Part shown: positions 1 through 8,461 of the stretch, one piece after another | How positions within the stretch are numbered: position 1 is the stretch's first letter | How the letters are laid out: the number at the start of each line of letters is the position of its first letter | From: Umbribacter vaginalis | GTDB taxonomy: Bacteria > Actinomycetota > Coriobacteriia > Coriobacteriales > Eggerthellaceae | Length of the DNA: 64,000 nt | NCBI GenBank assembly: GCA_001552935.1 | Contig: KQ959713.1 | Location: 62,911-126,910, forward strand | Direction of reading: 5' to 3' | Notes under the pieces: model-generated | Seen by the model: only the letters and a program-made list of their open reading frames with translations | Databases searched by the model: none | What the model was told of the DNA's origin: nothing | Made by a program: the position numbers and the translations under genes

Positions 1-625
1 TGCGCGTACGCACTTTGGCACATACATGCGCAAGTCCATCTTTTACAGTAAGAACAGGTGTAATTTTCACCAGCCCGCCAAAGAACGCTGCTGCGTTCCC
101 AATGCGCCCACCTTTATGCAGAAACGTAAGTGAATCGGGAACAAACAAAAAGCGTGTCGACTGAATACCTGATACCACTTCCTGAGCACAGATCTCCAAA
201 CTTGCACCAGCATCACGCGCTGCAACACCGCGCAAGAGCGGCCACGATTCATCGTATGAACACGACGTAGAATCAACCAGCGCATATTTAAAGTTTGCAT
301 GGGAAGCGTTTACTTCACGCGCAGCACGCAGCGCGCCTTCATACGTTCCTGACAAGCCAGAACTGACAAACACACCCAACAACTCGTCGCCAGCTTGCGC
401 AATATCGGTAAAAATGCGCATGAATTGTTCTTGTGATGGCTGCGACGATGTGGGAATATCATGAATCATCTGGCTTATATTGCCATAAAATTCATCGATG
501 TTCATTTCATTTTCGACAAATTCCTGGCCATGATAATTAACAAATAAAGAAACCACTTGAATATCGTGTTCGCGCGCAAATTGAGCAGGCAAACCTGCAA
601 CTGAATCGGTGACGATGCGAATCAT
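1..625 (-). CDS. DegV family fatty-acid-binding protein (3' end outside window)
   Basis: About 208 N-terminal residues of a DegV protein are visible and the rest runs off the left edge. DegV proteins bind a fatty acid and in Gram-positives act as the binding subunit of fatty-acid kinase (FakB); that role is family knowledge. Seen directly are the N-terminal IRIVTDS strand, the TSSQPS motif, the SSGLSGTY lipid-site motif and the LTFLHKGGRIG motif. The ATG at 623-625 follows a good Shine-Dalgarno, CCAAAGGAG. The gene is last in a minus-strand run after pncB, 87 bp away. Which fatty acid it binds cannot be told. Confidence 0.88.
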   Translation of the reverse strand, partial: MIRIVTDSVAGLPAQFAREHDIQVVSLFVNYHGQEFVENEMNIDEFYGNISQMIHDIPTSSQPSQEQFMRIFTDIAQAGDELLGVFVSSGLSGTYEGALRAAREVNASHANFKYALVDSTSCSYDESWPLLRGVAARDAGASLEICAQEVVSGIQSTRFLFVPDSLTFLHKGGRIGNAAAFFGGLVKITPVLTVKDGLAHVCAKVRTR

Positions 626-712
626 ACAATCTCCTTTGGTTAAAGTTCATCTACTATACCAAACATCACGCTTTCATTCCACTAAAGAGCGATTTGCACA
701 CGTAACGTGCAC

Positions 713-2167
713 CTATTCGTAACCTAACAAATGAGCTACCAATGCGCTACGACTTTCAAAAATACCCTTTTCTAACCCAACAGGGTAGGTATGCGGATTT
801 AACATACGCTTCTGTGTTTCATCAAGCTGTTCAAGTGAAGCCTTCGTGCGCTGCTGAGCAGCATGCACATCACGAAGCTCGTCTGCTAAAACAATCGATC
901 CTTTACGCGCAAGAGGCTTAAGCAAGGTAGTATAGCGCATGCCATGCAAGCGCTTTCTGCGCAAATGATCGTGCGGATCAATGATAATTTCGTCTTCATT
1001 AACAGCTTTATAAATGTCAAAAATCATGTCCCCTGCAAGGCGTCCATCAGCATCAATATAACGACGCACATCAAGCACGCCCGGAATAGTAAGCTTTTGC
1101 GCACTTCCGGTAATTTTTACGTGATCGTGCCACGCTTGCTGGTTAGATGCGCGCGTTGCGCTTAATTTGTACACGCCACCCAAAGTAGGCTGATCAAACG
1201 CACACGCTAAACGGGTACCAACACCCCAACCAGCTACACATGCTCCTTCAGCGCGAATAGAACTTATTGAGTATTCATCTAAATCGTTTGAAAGAAACAC
1301 GCCTGTATCGTGTAAGCCCGCCTGGTCAAGCAGGGTTCGTGCGCGTTTTGCAAGCCACGCTAAATCGCCAGAATCAATACGAATGCCTATTAAATGTTCT
1401 CCGCGCTGTTTCATCTCTAAACCAACGATGATAGCGTTTCGTATTCCCTGTTCAACCTCATATGTATCAACAAGCAACACGCAATCATGAGGATAACTTT
1501 GTGCATATGCCCGAAATGCATCGAGCTCTGTTGGAAACGACATCACCCATGAATGAGCGTGCGTTCCCGAAACAGGAACACCATACATGCTTCCTGCGAA
1601 GACATTTGATGTTGAAGTGCAACCGCCTACAATGGCGGCTCGCGAAGCCCACAGCCCGCCAACAGGGCCCTGAGCGCGTCGCAAACCAAACTCAGCAACG
1701 GGCGTTTGCGCTGCTAAACACACACGTGCTGCCTTTGTTGCAATAAGCGTATTAAAGTTCACACAGTTCAAAAGCGCCGTTTCTACAAGCTGACAATCGA
1801 CAAGCGATCCAGTTACACGAACCAAAGGCTCATCAGGAAAAACAACGCTGCCCTCTGCAACTGCATCAATATCAAGCGTCAATTCATGTGTTTGTAAGAA
1901 GTGCAAGAAATCATCATGAAAGAGTGCTCCACCACTGTGCGATGGTATGCTCTTCAAATAATCAATATCACGTGCACTCCAGTGAAAATGCTCGATAAGC
2001 TGGGCAAGTTGCTCCATACCACACGCAATTGCGTAGCCGCCTTTAAACGGATAATCGCGAAAATACATATGGAAGCACGCTTGTGTTTCGTGAATACGAT
2101 GTTCAAAATAACCTTGCGCCATCGTAAGCTGGTACAAATCGGTCGACAATGTTTCACTGAATTCCAT
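713..2167 (-). CDS. pncB: Nicotinate phosphoribosyltransferase
   Basis: Converts nicotinate, PRPP and ATP to nicotinate mononucleotide in the Preiss-Handler NAD salvage route, in the cytoplasm. The 484-residue protein opens with the family motif TDLYQLTMAQGYFEH. It carries EFGLRRAQGP, a GTHAHSW segment containing the histidine that is phosphorylated in the family, LLVDTYEVEQGI and the phosphate-binding IRIDSGDLA. The open frame extends 52 codons further upstream, but the extension is Arg-rich and overlaps ricT; the ATG at 2165-2167 has a GGGAG Shine-Dalgarno and begins right at the conserved N-terminus, so I chose it. It lies 70 bp behind ricT. The length fits the long PncB class. Confidence 0.93.
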   Translation of the reverse strand: MEFSETLSTDLYQLTMAQGYFEHRIHETQACFHMYFRDYPFKGGYAIACGMEQLAQLIEHFHWSARDIDYLKSIPSHSGGALFHDDFLHFLQTHELTLDIDAVAEGSVVFPDEPLVRVTGSLVDCQLVETALLNCVNFNTLIATKAARVCLAAQTPVAEFGLRRAQGPVGGLWASRAAIVGGCTSTSNVFAGSMYGVPVSGTHAHSWVMSFPTELDAFRAYAQSYPHDCVLLVDTYEVEQGIRNAIIVGLEMKQRGEHLIGIRIDSGDLAWLAKRARTLLDQAGLHDTGVFLSNDLDEYSISSIRAEGACVAGWGVGTRLACAFDQPTLGGVYKLSATRASNQQAWHDHVKITGSAQKLTIPGVLDVRRYIDADGRLAGDMIFDIYKAVNEDEIIIDPHDHLRRKRLHGMRYTTLLKPLARKGSIVLADELRDVHAAQQRTKASLEQLDETQKRMLNPHTYPVGLEKGIFESRSALVAHLLGYE

Positions 2168-2237
2168 TGATGTCTCCCTTGTTGCGTGAACACATGTTTG
2201 TTCGTTACTGACTTTCCACGTGCGAAAACGGGGTGCT

Positions 2238-3656
2238 CTACAGCTCGTGCGAACGGCGGCGCGAACGGCGATGAACCGGTGCTGCTTGCTGCGTCGTGAC
2301 ATCGGCGCTGGGTGCGGGCGCATCGGTTCTCACGCGAGCGCTGCGTATACGGCGCTTACGATGCGTCGCGGAAAGCTGCTGTTCTTCCTGCGAAGCGTCA
2401 AACGTGTTTGTTTGCGCATCCTCACGTGAACGCGCATGAAAACGCGCGCTTTCGGTGCGCGGCGTGCGCGAAGAAGACGCTTGCTGTCCATCGCGGCTGC
2501 TGCCCATGTCACGGCTGCGGCGCGAACGGCGTTCCTCCTGCGTACCCCGCGCGCGACGTGCTGCGCGTTCATCCTGTTCACCACGCGCTTTACGCCCATG
2601 CGACGATGCCTCCCGAGCGCTTCCTTCACGCGTTTCGTTAGATGCCACAGCGCTCGCACGCTGGCTTGCACGCGCATCATAGGTGTCATTAAACTTCTGG
2701 CGCATTTCACGAGAATGCAAAGCTTGTGTTTCATTATCGGTAATTTTTACTGAACTTACCGTTGATACATGCCACTCATCGCCTTCTTCAGCACGACGAA
2801 TAGCCTCATTCCACTGGGCGCGTTTAATATAGCTTGGTCGCTTCTCGCCGTTTTGTGTGCGTAAATCACTCAAAGGCACTTGCACTAAGCGTCCTTCTTC
2901 AATTTTAAGCGACACCATCTCACGCAGTACGTTTATGTCATTAATATATGCTGTTCCATCAGGCGTTTCAATAGGTGCATTCATCTTTGGAGCACGAGCG
3001 TACACTTCCTTATACGCTTCAACTTCATAGCGTAAACAACACATTAAACGCCCACAGGCGCCCGTAATTTTTGGCTGATTGAGCGATAAGCCTTGATCTT
3101 TTGCCATACGAATAGAAACAGGGTTAAACTCGCCACCCAAACGCTTACAGCATAGCTCTTGCCCGCAATGGGCAAGTCCGCCTACAATACGTGCCTGATC
3201 ACGTACGCCAATTTGCACTAAATCGACACGCACATGAAAGCGCCCGTACAATTTTGGAATAAGCTCGCGAAAATCGAGGCGTTCTTCCGACTCAAAGTAA
3301 AAAATTGCTCGATCGCCATCGAATAAAAACTCAACAGCAACAGGCTTCATCTCTTTAATCGTTTCTGCTGCAAGTTTTTTGAATTCAGGAAGCGCTTTGC
3401 GAGCCTTATCGTCCAACTCAGCCGAGCGCAACACATCTTCATCGCTCGCTACACGCACGACAGGTTTAAGCGGGCTTTTAAGAGCACGTAACTGTTCCTC
3501 GCTTGGTTCGAAAACAGGCATGTGAACAGCTCCAAACTCTTCGCCGCGCACTGTTTTAACGATAACAGAATCGCCAACTTCAAGCGATAAATCACCCGCA
3601 TCAAACCATAAGGTTTTTGGGTTATATGCCAACCTAACAGGGGCTACACGAACCAT
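2238..3656 (-). CDS. ricT: PSP1-domain protein RicT (YaaT family) with Arg/Ser-rich tail
   Basis: In Bacillus, RicT (YaaT) is part of an Fe-S complex that directs RNase Y and influences development; only that family role is known here. Residues about 1-300 hold the PSP1 domain. Cysteines at about 164, 169, 170 (ELCCKRL) and 201, 206, 207 (GACGRLMCC) are the conserved cluster ligands. From about residue 320 to 472 the protein becomes low-complexity, rich in Arg, Ser, Ala and Glu, which is not part of the usual domain and suggests a disordered nucleic-acid-binding tail. The start overlaps the end of holB by 23 bp. The order tmk-holB-ricT matches the classic Firmicute neighbourhood. Confidence 0.9.
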   Translation of the reverse strand: MVRVAPVRLAYNPKTLWFDAGDLSLEVGDSVIVKTVRGEEFGAVHMPVFEPSEEQLRALKSPLKPVVRVASDEDVLRSAELDDKARKALPEFKKLAAETIKEMKPVAVEFLFDGDRAIFYFESEERLDFRELIPKLYGRFHVRVDLVQIGVRDQARIVGGLAHCGQELCCKRLGGEFNPVSIRMAKDQGLSLNQPKITGACGRLMCCLRYEVEAYKEVYARAPKMNAPIETPDGTAYINDINVLREMVSLKIEEGRLVQVPLSDLRTQNGEKRPSYIKRAQWNEAIRRAEEGDEWHVSTVSSVKITDNETQALHSREMRQKFNDTYDARASQRASAVASNETREGSAREASSHGRKARGEQDERAARRARGTQEERRSRRSRDMGSSRDGQQASSSRTPRTESARFHARSREDAQTNTFDASQEEQQLSATHRKRRIRSARVRTDAPAPSADVTTQQAAPVHRRSRRRSHEL

Positions 3657-4929
3657 AAAGGTCCTCTCTTAACTCTATAAACAGCGCTTTTAAACAAACC
3701 GATGGAATGCAGTTGCGCGTAAGGCGATAACGATACGTTTGCAAACACTCCAACATATGCACCCCTTGCTTCTCGGATATACAAGAAGCAAGCCTCTCAA
3801 TAAGCGCACGTTGATCATGTAATGTTACGGCATGTGATGTAGCAAACATACATTCAAGCACATTGGTAATAAGCGCTTCTAGCACATCGATACAAAACAA
3901 ATACCTACTTAAATTATATATGACGTTTTCCCTTTTGAGTGTTAATTCAAGCTTCTGCACTGCTTTATTGCTTAAAAATTCACGAGTTTCCTCTAAATGA
4001 TGCAAGGCATGCTGTTGTTCTTCTTGAACACACTGCTCAATTATGTCGCACAGCGACTGCGCACAACAAAGCGCTTGCCACTCGTCAGCTTGTAAAAGCG
4101 TTAAACACGCTTCAAAACACGCTAAGCGCAACTGTTGCAACAACGCAGACGCCATGAGTTGCTTACATTGAACAATGCTACCACCACACGATGCAAGATA
4201 TGACTGAATAAGCTGCGTGTTCGTCAGATCAACGTGATGTGTGTTTTCGACTATGGCACGTTGGGTGCTCGATGCAACAGCATTGGGACTGTTCATCATA
4301 GTAACACGTTGCATGTGCGTTGCAGTACCATCATTTTGGGTGTTTGCAGATGATGCGCGGGAAGTTGCGTTCGACGTTTTAGCATAATGTTCAAGATACG
4401 TACACACATCAGCAGATGGCAAAGCTGCAAAATTGCACACAACGCAACGTGACACAATAGTTTCAAGCACATTGAAGCGTTTTGATGTCGTAAGAATGAA
4501 CACAACGCGCGATGGCGCTTCTTCCAATGTTTTAAGCAGGGCATTCGCACTTGAAGCGGTAAGTTTATCGGCATCGTGAAGCACATAAACTTTATACGGC
4601 GCGCACAACGGCATAACCGCCGCATCACGGATAATTTCCTGTGCTTGATCGATAAGATACCCATTCGTACCACCAGGCCAGTATTCATGAATATCAGGAT
4701 GCATATGTCGCCGCGCTTGCAAGCAGCTATCACACGTTGTGCAACCGTTGTGCTGACACACAAGCGCACATGCAAGTGCTTGCGCTACAAGGTCACTTTG
4801 TGAACTGGGCGGTCCAACACATAACACAGCATGCGCAACGCGCGTACTTGCAAGCATAGAAACCAAGGTTTGAACAGGGACATCGTTTGCAGGAAGTTCC
4901 TGAAATACCCGTGGAATATCCGCTGTCAT
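3634..4929 (-). CDS. holB: DNA polymerase III clamp-loader subunit delta'
   Basis: Delta' is the rigid stator of the clamp loader that places the beta sliding clamp on DNA. Seen are a degenerate P-loop (VGPPSSQSD, lacking the GKT that ATP-hydrolysing DnaX subunits have, as expected for delta'), a Cys cluster (CTTCDSC) typical of the zinc module, the segment LHDADKLTASSANALLKTLEE and the SRC motif. At 431 residues it is longer than usual. Part of the excess is a polar linker at about residues 190-235, rich in Ser, Asn and Thr. The start lies 2 bp after the tmk stop and the end overlaps ricT, indicating one transcript. Confidence 0.9.
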   Translation of the reverse strand: MTADIPRVFQELPANDVPVQTLVSMLASTRVAHAVLCVGPPSSQSDLVAQALACALVCQHNGCTTCDSCLQARRHMHPDIHEYWPGGTNGYLIDQAQEIIRDAAVMPLCAPYKVYVLHDADKLTASSANALLKTLEEAPSRVVFILTTSKRFNVLETIVSRCVVCNFAALPSADVCTYLEHYAKTSNATSRASSANTQNDGTATHMQRVTMMNSPNAVASSTQRAIVENTHHVDLTNTQLIQSYLASCGGSIVQCKQLMASALLQQLRLACFEACLTLLQADEWQALCCAQSLCDIIEQCVQEEQQHALHHLEETREFLSNKAVQKLELTLKRENVIYNLSRYLFCIDVLEALITNVLECMFATSHAVTLHDQRALIERLASCISEKQGVHMLECLQTYRYRLTRNCIPSVCLKALFIELREDLYGSCSPC

Positions 4930-4931
4930 TC

Positions 4932-5774
4932 CTAACAGAGCTCCTCATGATGCAAACAAGGAAATAGCCCTGAAAGCGCTTCACAAACGCGCTTGAACGT
5001 GCACTCTTTGCTGGAGGCAGTATGCACAATCGCTATTCGCTGCGGATACTGCTGTGCAATATGATGATAGCCTGCAAGTGTTGCCTGCTGAAACTCCACC
5101 CCTTCCCGCTCCATGCGATCGTGTTCGTTATTTACCAGCTCGTTGGCAAACTTCTCATGAGGATTTCCCTCAGGAATAAGCAAAATTGTTTTGTCAGGAA
5201 CACACTCATCGCACACAAACGCATTACAGCGCTCGATAAACGCAGGATCAAGCCCTCTACCATAGCCTTGATACGCAACGCTTGAATCCATAAACCTATC
5301 GGCTAATACAACACAACCCTGTGTAAGAGCAGGACGAATAACAGTATCCACCAGCTGTGCGCGCGCCGCTAAAAACAACATTAACTCTGCTTTGGCACTT
5401 AAAGGCTCGCTGCACGTTTTCACAATTTCGCGAATGTGTGCTCCTAACTGCGTAGAGCCCGGTTCTTGCACGTATACTACCTTATAGCCATGCTGCTCAA
5501 GTGCTGCTGATATGTGCTTAATATGGGTTGATTTACCTGCTTTATCACAACCCTCAAAACTTATGAAAACTCCCTGCTTAATACCTTGGTTTGAAGCACA
5601 TGCACTCGAAGCACTGGTGTGCGAATCACTGGTGCTCAAAACACTGGCACATGACTGACAAGCAGTCGGCTGAGCGGACTGGGTACGCAGCTGATTAGCG
5701 AGCTCACTGGCATTCGGTTTCATATTCGGTTTCATATTCAATTTCGTATTCGGTTTCGTATCAAACGTGTTCAC
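4932..5774 (-). CDS. tmk: Thymidylate kinase with repeat-built N-terminal extension
   Basis: Phosphorylates dTMP to dTDP for DNA synthesis. The kinase core starts near residue 68: P-loop FEGCDKAGKST (about 73-83), EPGSTQLG, the DRF motif in LADRFMDSS, and a lid region. The start is GTG at 5772-5774, 5 bases after AGGAG; the nearby ATG is out of frame. The first ~65 residues are not part of the family fold. They begin with KPN/KLN/MKPN repeats encoded by four 12-bp DNA units and continue Ser/Ala/Cys-rich. It lies 51 bp after fumarase beta and 2 bp before holB. ThyX, which makes its substrate, sits at the head of the same gene run. Confidence 0.9.
   Translation of the reverse strand: MNTFDTKPNTKLNMKPNMKPNASELANQLRTQSAQPTACQSCASVLSTSDSHTSASSACASNQGIKQGVFISFEGCDKAGKSTHIKHISAALEQHGYKVVYVQEPGSTQLGAHIREIVKTCSEPLSAKAELMLFLAARAQLVDTVIRPALTQGCVVLADRFMDSSVAYQGYGRGLDPAFIERCNAFVCDECVPDKTILLIPEGNPHEKFANELVNNEHDRMEREGVEFQQATLAGYHHIAQQYPQRIAIVHTASSKECTFKRVCEALSGLFPCLHHEELC
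5712..5759 (+). repeat. Four tandem 12-bp units in the tmk 5' coding end
   Basis: Units ATTCGGTTTCAT (twice), ATTCAATTTCGT and ATTCGGTTTCGT follow one another with an exact 12-bp period. On the coding strand they give (T/M)KPN-type tetrapeptides at residues ~6-21 of thymidylate kinase. Loss or gain of a unit would keep the frame. Confidence 0.9.
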
Positions 5775-5825
5775 GCATGCTCCTTTGGTGCACTAGTAAC
5801 GCAACATAGCGTCCTATTCGGTGCT

Positions 5826-6377
5826 CTATTCGGCGTCCTTTCCATTGTAGGAATAAATGTCACGTCCACAGGTGTCAATACCCACAAATACAGGAAAATT
5901 TTGCACGTGAATGCGGCGCAGCGCTTCACATCCTAAGTGGTCATAAGCTACTACCTGCGCAGAGGTGATGCATTGCGCCAGATAGGCGGCAGCGCCTCCG
6001 ACCGTTACAAAATAAACTGCCTTGTTGCGCACGCACGCATCGCAAACAGCTTCGCTGCGAAGTCCCTTGCCAATGGTAGCGCGAATGCCGCAATCGTATA
6101 AGCGTGGGGCGGCAAAATCCATGCGGGAAGCTGTCGTAGGACCAATAGCGCCAAAAGGACTATCATCGCGCTCGGGTGTTGGGCCTGCATAAAAGATCGC
6201 TTCACCTGAAAGATTATACGGCAAGCGTCCTTCGTGCGCGTCAATTTCCTTTAGCAACAGCGCATGACCTGCATCGCGCAACACGTACATCACGCCGGTA
6301 AGCAAACACGCCTCACCTGCTACGAGCGAACACGCATCGGCACGCGATAAAGGAAGCGAAAGACACTTAGAGCTCAT
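5826..6377 (-). CDS. fumB: Class I fumarate hydratase, beta subunit
   Basis: The C-terminal-domain subunit of the two-subunit, [4Fe-4S] fumarase/tartrate-dehydratase family, interconverting fumarate and malate. Seen are GAIGPTTASRMD, ATIGKG, an AAYLA helix, and the C-terminal FPVFVGIDTCGRD segment. The 183-residue length fits a stand-alone beta subunit. Its start overlaps the alpha-subunit end by 11 bp, so translation is probably coupled. The malic enzyme just upstream makes malate the likely shared intermediate, although tartrate dehydratase cannot be excluded from sequence alone. The symbol is used for the split beta subunit and does not imply the E. coli FumB isozyme. Confidence 0.9.
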   Translation of the reverse strand: MSSKCLSLPLSRADACSLVAGEACLLTGVMYVLRDAGHALLLKEIDAHEGRLPYNLSGEAIFYAGPTPERDDSPFGAIGPTTASRMDFAAPRLYDCGIRATIGKGLRSEAVCDACVRNKAVYFVTVGGAAAYLAQCITSAQVVAYDHLGCEALRRIHVQNFPVFVGIDTCGRDIYSYNGKDAE

Positions 6378-7311
6378 AGCTTGCCCGCCTCATAGCACAA
6401 CAGCCCATGTTAATCGCTAGAGGAAGCGCAGCAATATGACACGGCGCCGTTTCCACACGAACACCAAGCGCAGTTGTTTTGCCACCAAGCGCCGCAGCAC
6501 CTATACCCGTAGCGTTGATAGCATCCAAAAGTTCTTGCTCAAAAGCCTGCGTTTCGGAATCGCGCGCAGGAACATCCAGCGGACGCATAAGCGCCATTTT
6601 TGCAAGATGCGCCACTTTGTCAAACGTAGCTCCAACGCCAATACCCACCAGCAAGGGCGGACATGCGTTGGCGGCTTTTTCGTGCACGCAGCGTAAAATT
6701 TCATCGATAATGCCCTGTTTACCTGCGCTGGGAGGCAACATTACAATGCGACTGGCGTTATCAGAGCCGCCGCCTTTCAGCATGATGTGAACGCGTGCGC
6801 CAGGCGCATCGCAAGCATGCATCTCGCAAAATGCGGGCGTGTTATTGCCGGTATTCGTGCGATCAAACAAGGCATTGCGCACGAGAGAACAGCGTAGCTT
6901 ATGCGTGATGTACGCACGGGCAACTTCTTCGTTTACCAGGCTAAACACATCCCCCTGCACGCACACATTGGGACCGACTTCCAAGCACACCCACACAGAA
7001 CCAGTATCTTGACACAAAGGACGTGCTTCATCAGCGGCAACGTGAGCGTTTTTCATCAGCACATCAAGCGCAAATGCGGCGCGTGACGATGCGTTTTCTT
7101 GCTGTTCACGCTGATAAGCACTCTCAAGAGCGCACACAATATCATGCGGAAGCGAGCACGCTAACGCAGGAATAGCGTCCGCAACAACATGCGCTATTCG
7201 CTCCTTGGTAATGACAAGATGTTTAGTGTACGGATTCGCTCCACTCATAGGCTGCTTATGTGCCACCGACTGCTCATTTCTTACACGCGCTGCACTTACG
7301 CTATCGCGCAT
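6367..7311 (-). CDS. fumA: Class I fumarate hydratase, alpha subunit
   Basis: The Fe-S catalytic subunit. Family motifs in order: PLCQDTGSVW (cluster cysteine), RTNTGNNTPAF, MLKGGGSDNASR and NACPPLLVGIGVGATFD (second visible cluster cysteine). The cluster makes these enzymes oxygen-sensitive, in keeping with an anaerobe. The start is uncertain: the first ATG (7309-7311) overlaps the malic-enzyme gene by 16 bp and has AAGGA directly abutting it. An internal ATG at 7246-7248 (MSGANPYTK) nearly matches where family members begin but has a weak ribosome site. The operon is topA-mae-fumA-fumB. Confidence 0.9.
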   Translation of the reverse strand: MRDSVSAARVRNEQSVAHKQPMSGANPYTKHLVITKERIAHVVADAIPALACSLPHDIVCALESAYQREQQENASSRAAFALDVLMKNAHVAADEARPLCQDTGSVWVCLEVGPNVCVQGDVFSLVNEEVARAYITHKLRCSLVRNALFDRTNTGNNTPAFCEMHACDAPGARVHIMLKGGGSDNASRIVMLPPSAGKQGIIDEILRCVHEKAANACPPLLVGIGVGATFDKVAHLAKMALMRPLDVPARDSETQAFEQELLDAINATGIGAAALGGKTTALGVRVETAPCHIAALPLAINMGCCAMRRASYEL

Positions 7312-8459
7312 TCCTTAACTGCCTGCGCAACCGCTTCTGCACAGCGCTTATCGAAGGGGTCAGGCATGATAAACGTTTCGCATAATTCCTGATCAGACAC
7401 TAAGTTTGCAAGTGCATGCGCCGCCTTTAAAAGCATCTCGTCGGTGATGCGCGCAACATGCGCTTCAAGCGCGCCCTTAAAAATTCCCGGGAACGCGATA
7501 ACGTTGTTAATTTGATTCGGGAAATCGGAACGACCTGTTGCTGCAATACGTGCGCCAGCAGCAAGAGCTTCATCAGGATAAATTTCAGGAACAGGATTAG
7601 CAATTGCAAAAATAATGGCATCGCTGTTCATGCTTTTTACCATGTCGGCACTCAGCGCACCTGCAACAGACACACCAATGAAAATATCGGCTCCCACAAG
7701 CGCATCACTGAGCGATCCTTGCTTGTCTTCCTTATTCGTATACGTAAGAAGCTGCTGCTTAATAGGTGTTAAACGCGCGCTTTTCGAGGAAACAATGCCG
7801 CGTGAATCGCATACGATAACATCCGAAATGCCGAACTGCACCAGTAGTTTTGCAATAGCAACACCCGCAGCACCTGCGCCATTAATCACAACACGGCACG
7901 CTGCAGCTTGCTTTTTAGTAATGCGCAGCGCGTTGATAATGCCACACAGCACTACAACAGCCGTTCCATGCTGGTCATCATGAAACACAGGAATATTCAA
8001 GCGCTCTTTAAGTTTTTGCTCAATTTCAAAGCAGCGCGGTGCTGAAATATCTTCCAAGTTAACACCACCAAAGGTTGGCGCTAACAACTCAACTGTATGG
8101 ACAATTTCGTCAACATCTTGCGTATCAAGGCAGATAGGGAATGCATTTACGCCACCAAATGCCTTAAAGAGTGCAGCTTTTCCCTCCATAACAGGCATTG
8201 CGGCTTCAGGTCCAATGTTGCCCAAGCCCAATACCGCACTTCCATCACTTACAACCGCAATAGTGTTTGCTTTGAGCGTGTAGTCGTAAACGCGCGCGGT
8301 GTCATGCGCGATTTCCATACACGCAGCTGCAACGCCAGGCGTGTATGCATTCGCTAAGTCGTCACGCGATTGAAGCGTCATTTTCGGTTCGGTTGAAATT
8401 TTTCCCTGCCATTGTTTGTGCAGTTCAAGTGCTTTTTTGTTACGCTCTTCAAGGTTCAT
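7296..8459 (-). CDS. NAD(P)-dependent malic enzyme
   Basis: Oxidatively decarboxylates malate to pyruvate, or runs in reverse. The 387-residue length fits the short bacterial class lacking a phosphotransacetylase domain. Seen are AYTPGVA, GLGNIGPEAAMPVMEGKA, the metal/substrate motif FHDDQHGTA and a Rossmann VINGAGAAGVAIA. It starts 2 bp after the topA stop and overlaps fumarase alpha, so it is co-transcribed with both. With fumarase it links pyruvate, malate and fumarate. Cofactor preference cannot be assigned by eye. Confidence 0.93.
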   Translation of the reverse strand: MNLEERNKKALELHKQWQGKISTEPKMTLQSRDDLANAYTPGVAAACMEIAHDTARVYDYTLKANTIAVVSDGSAVLGLGNIGPEAAMPVMEGKAALFKAFGGVNAFPICLDTQDVDEIVHTVELLAPTFGGVNLEDISAPRCFEIEQKLKERLNIPVFHDDQHGTAVVVLCGIINALRITKKQAAACRVVINGAGAAGVAIAKLLVQFGISDVIVCDSRGIVSSKSARLTPIKQQLLTYTNKEDKQGSLSDALVGADIFIGVSVAGALSADMVKSMNSDAIIFAIANPVPEIYPDEALAAGARIAATGRSDFPNQINNVIAFPGIFKGALEAHVARITDEMLLKAAHALANLVSDQELCETFIMPDPFDKRCAEAVAQAVKECAIA

Positions 8460-8461
8460 GC

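Noticed and set aside
1954-2193. Small minus-strand open frame over the pncB start
   Set aside because: Out of frame with pncB and composed of its translation in another frame.
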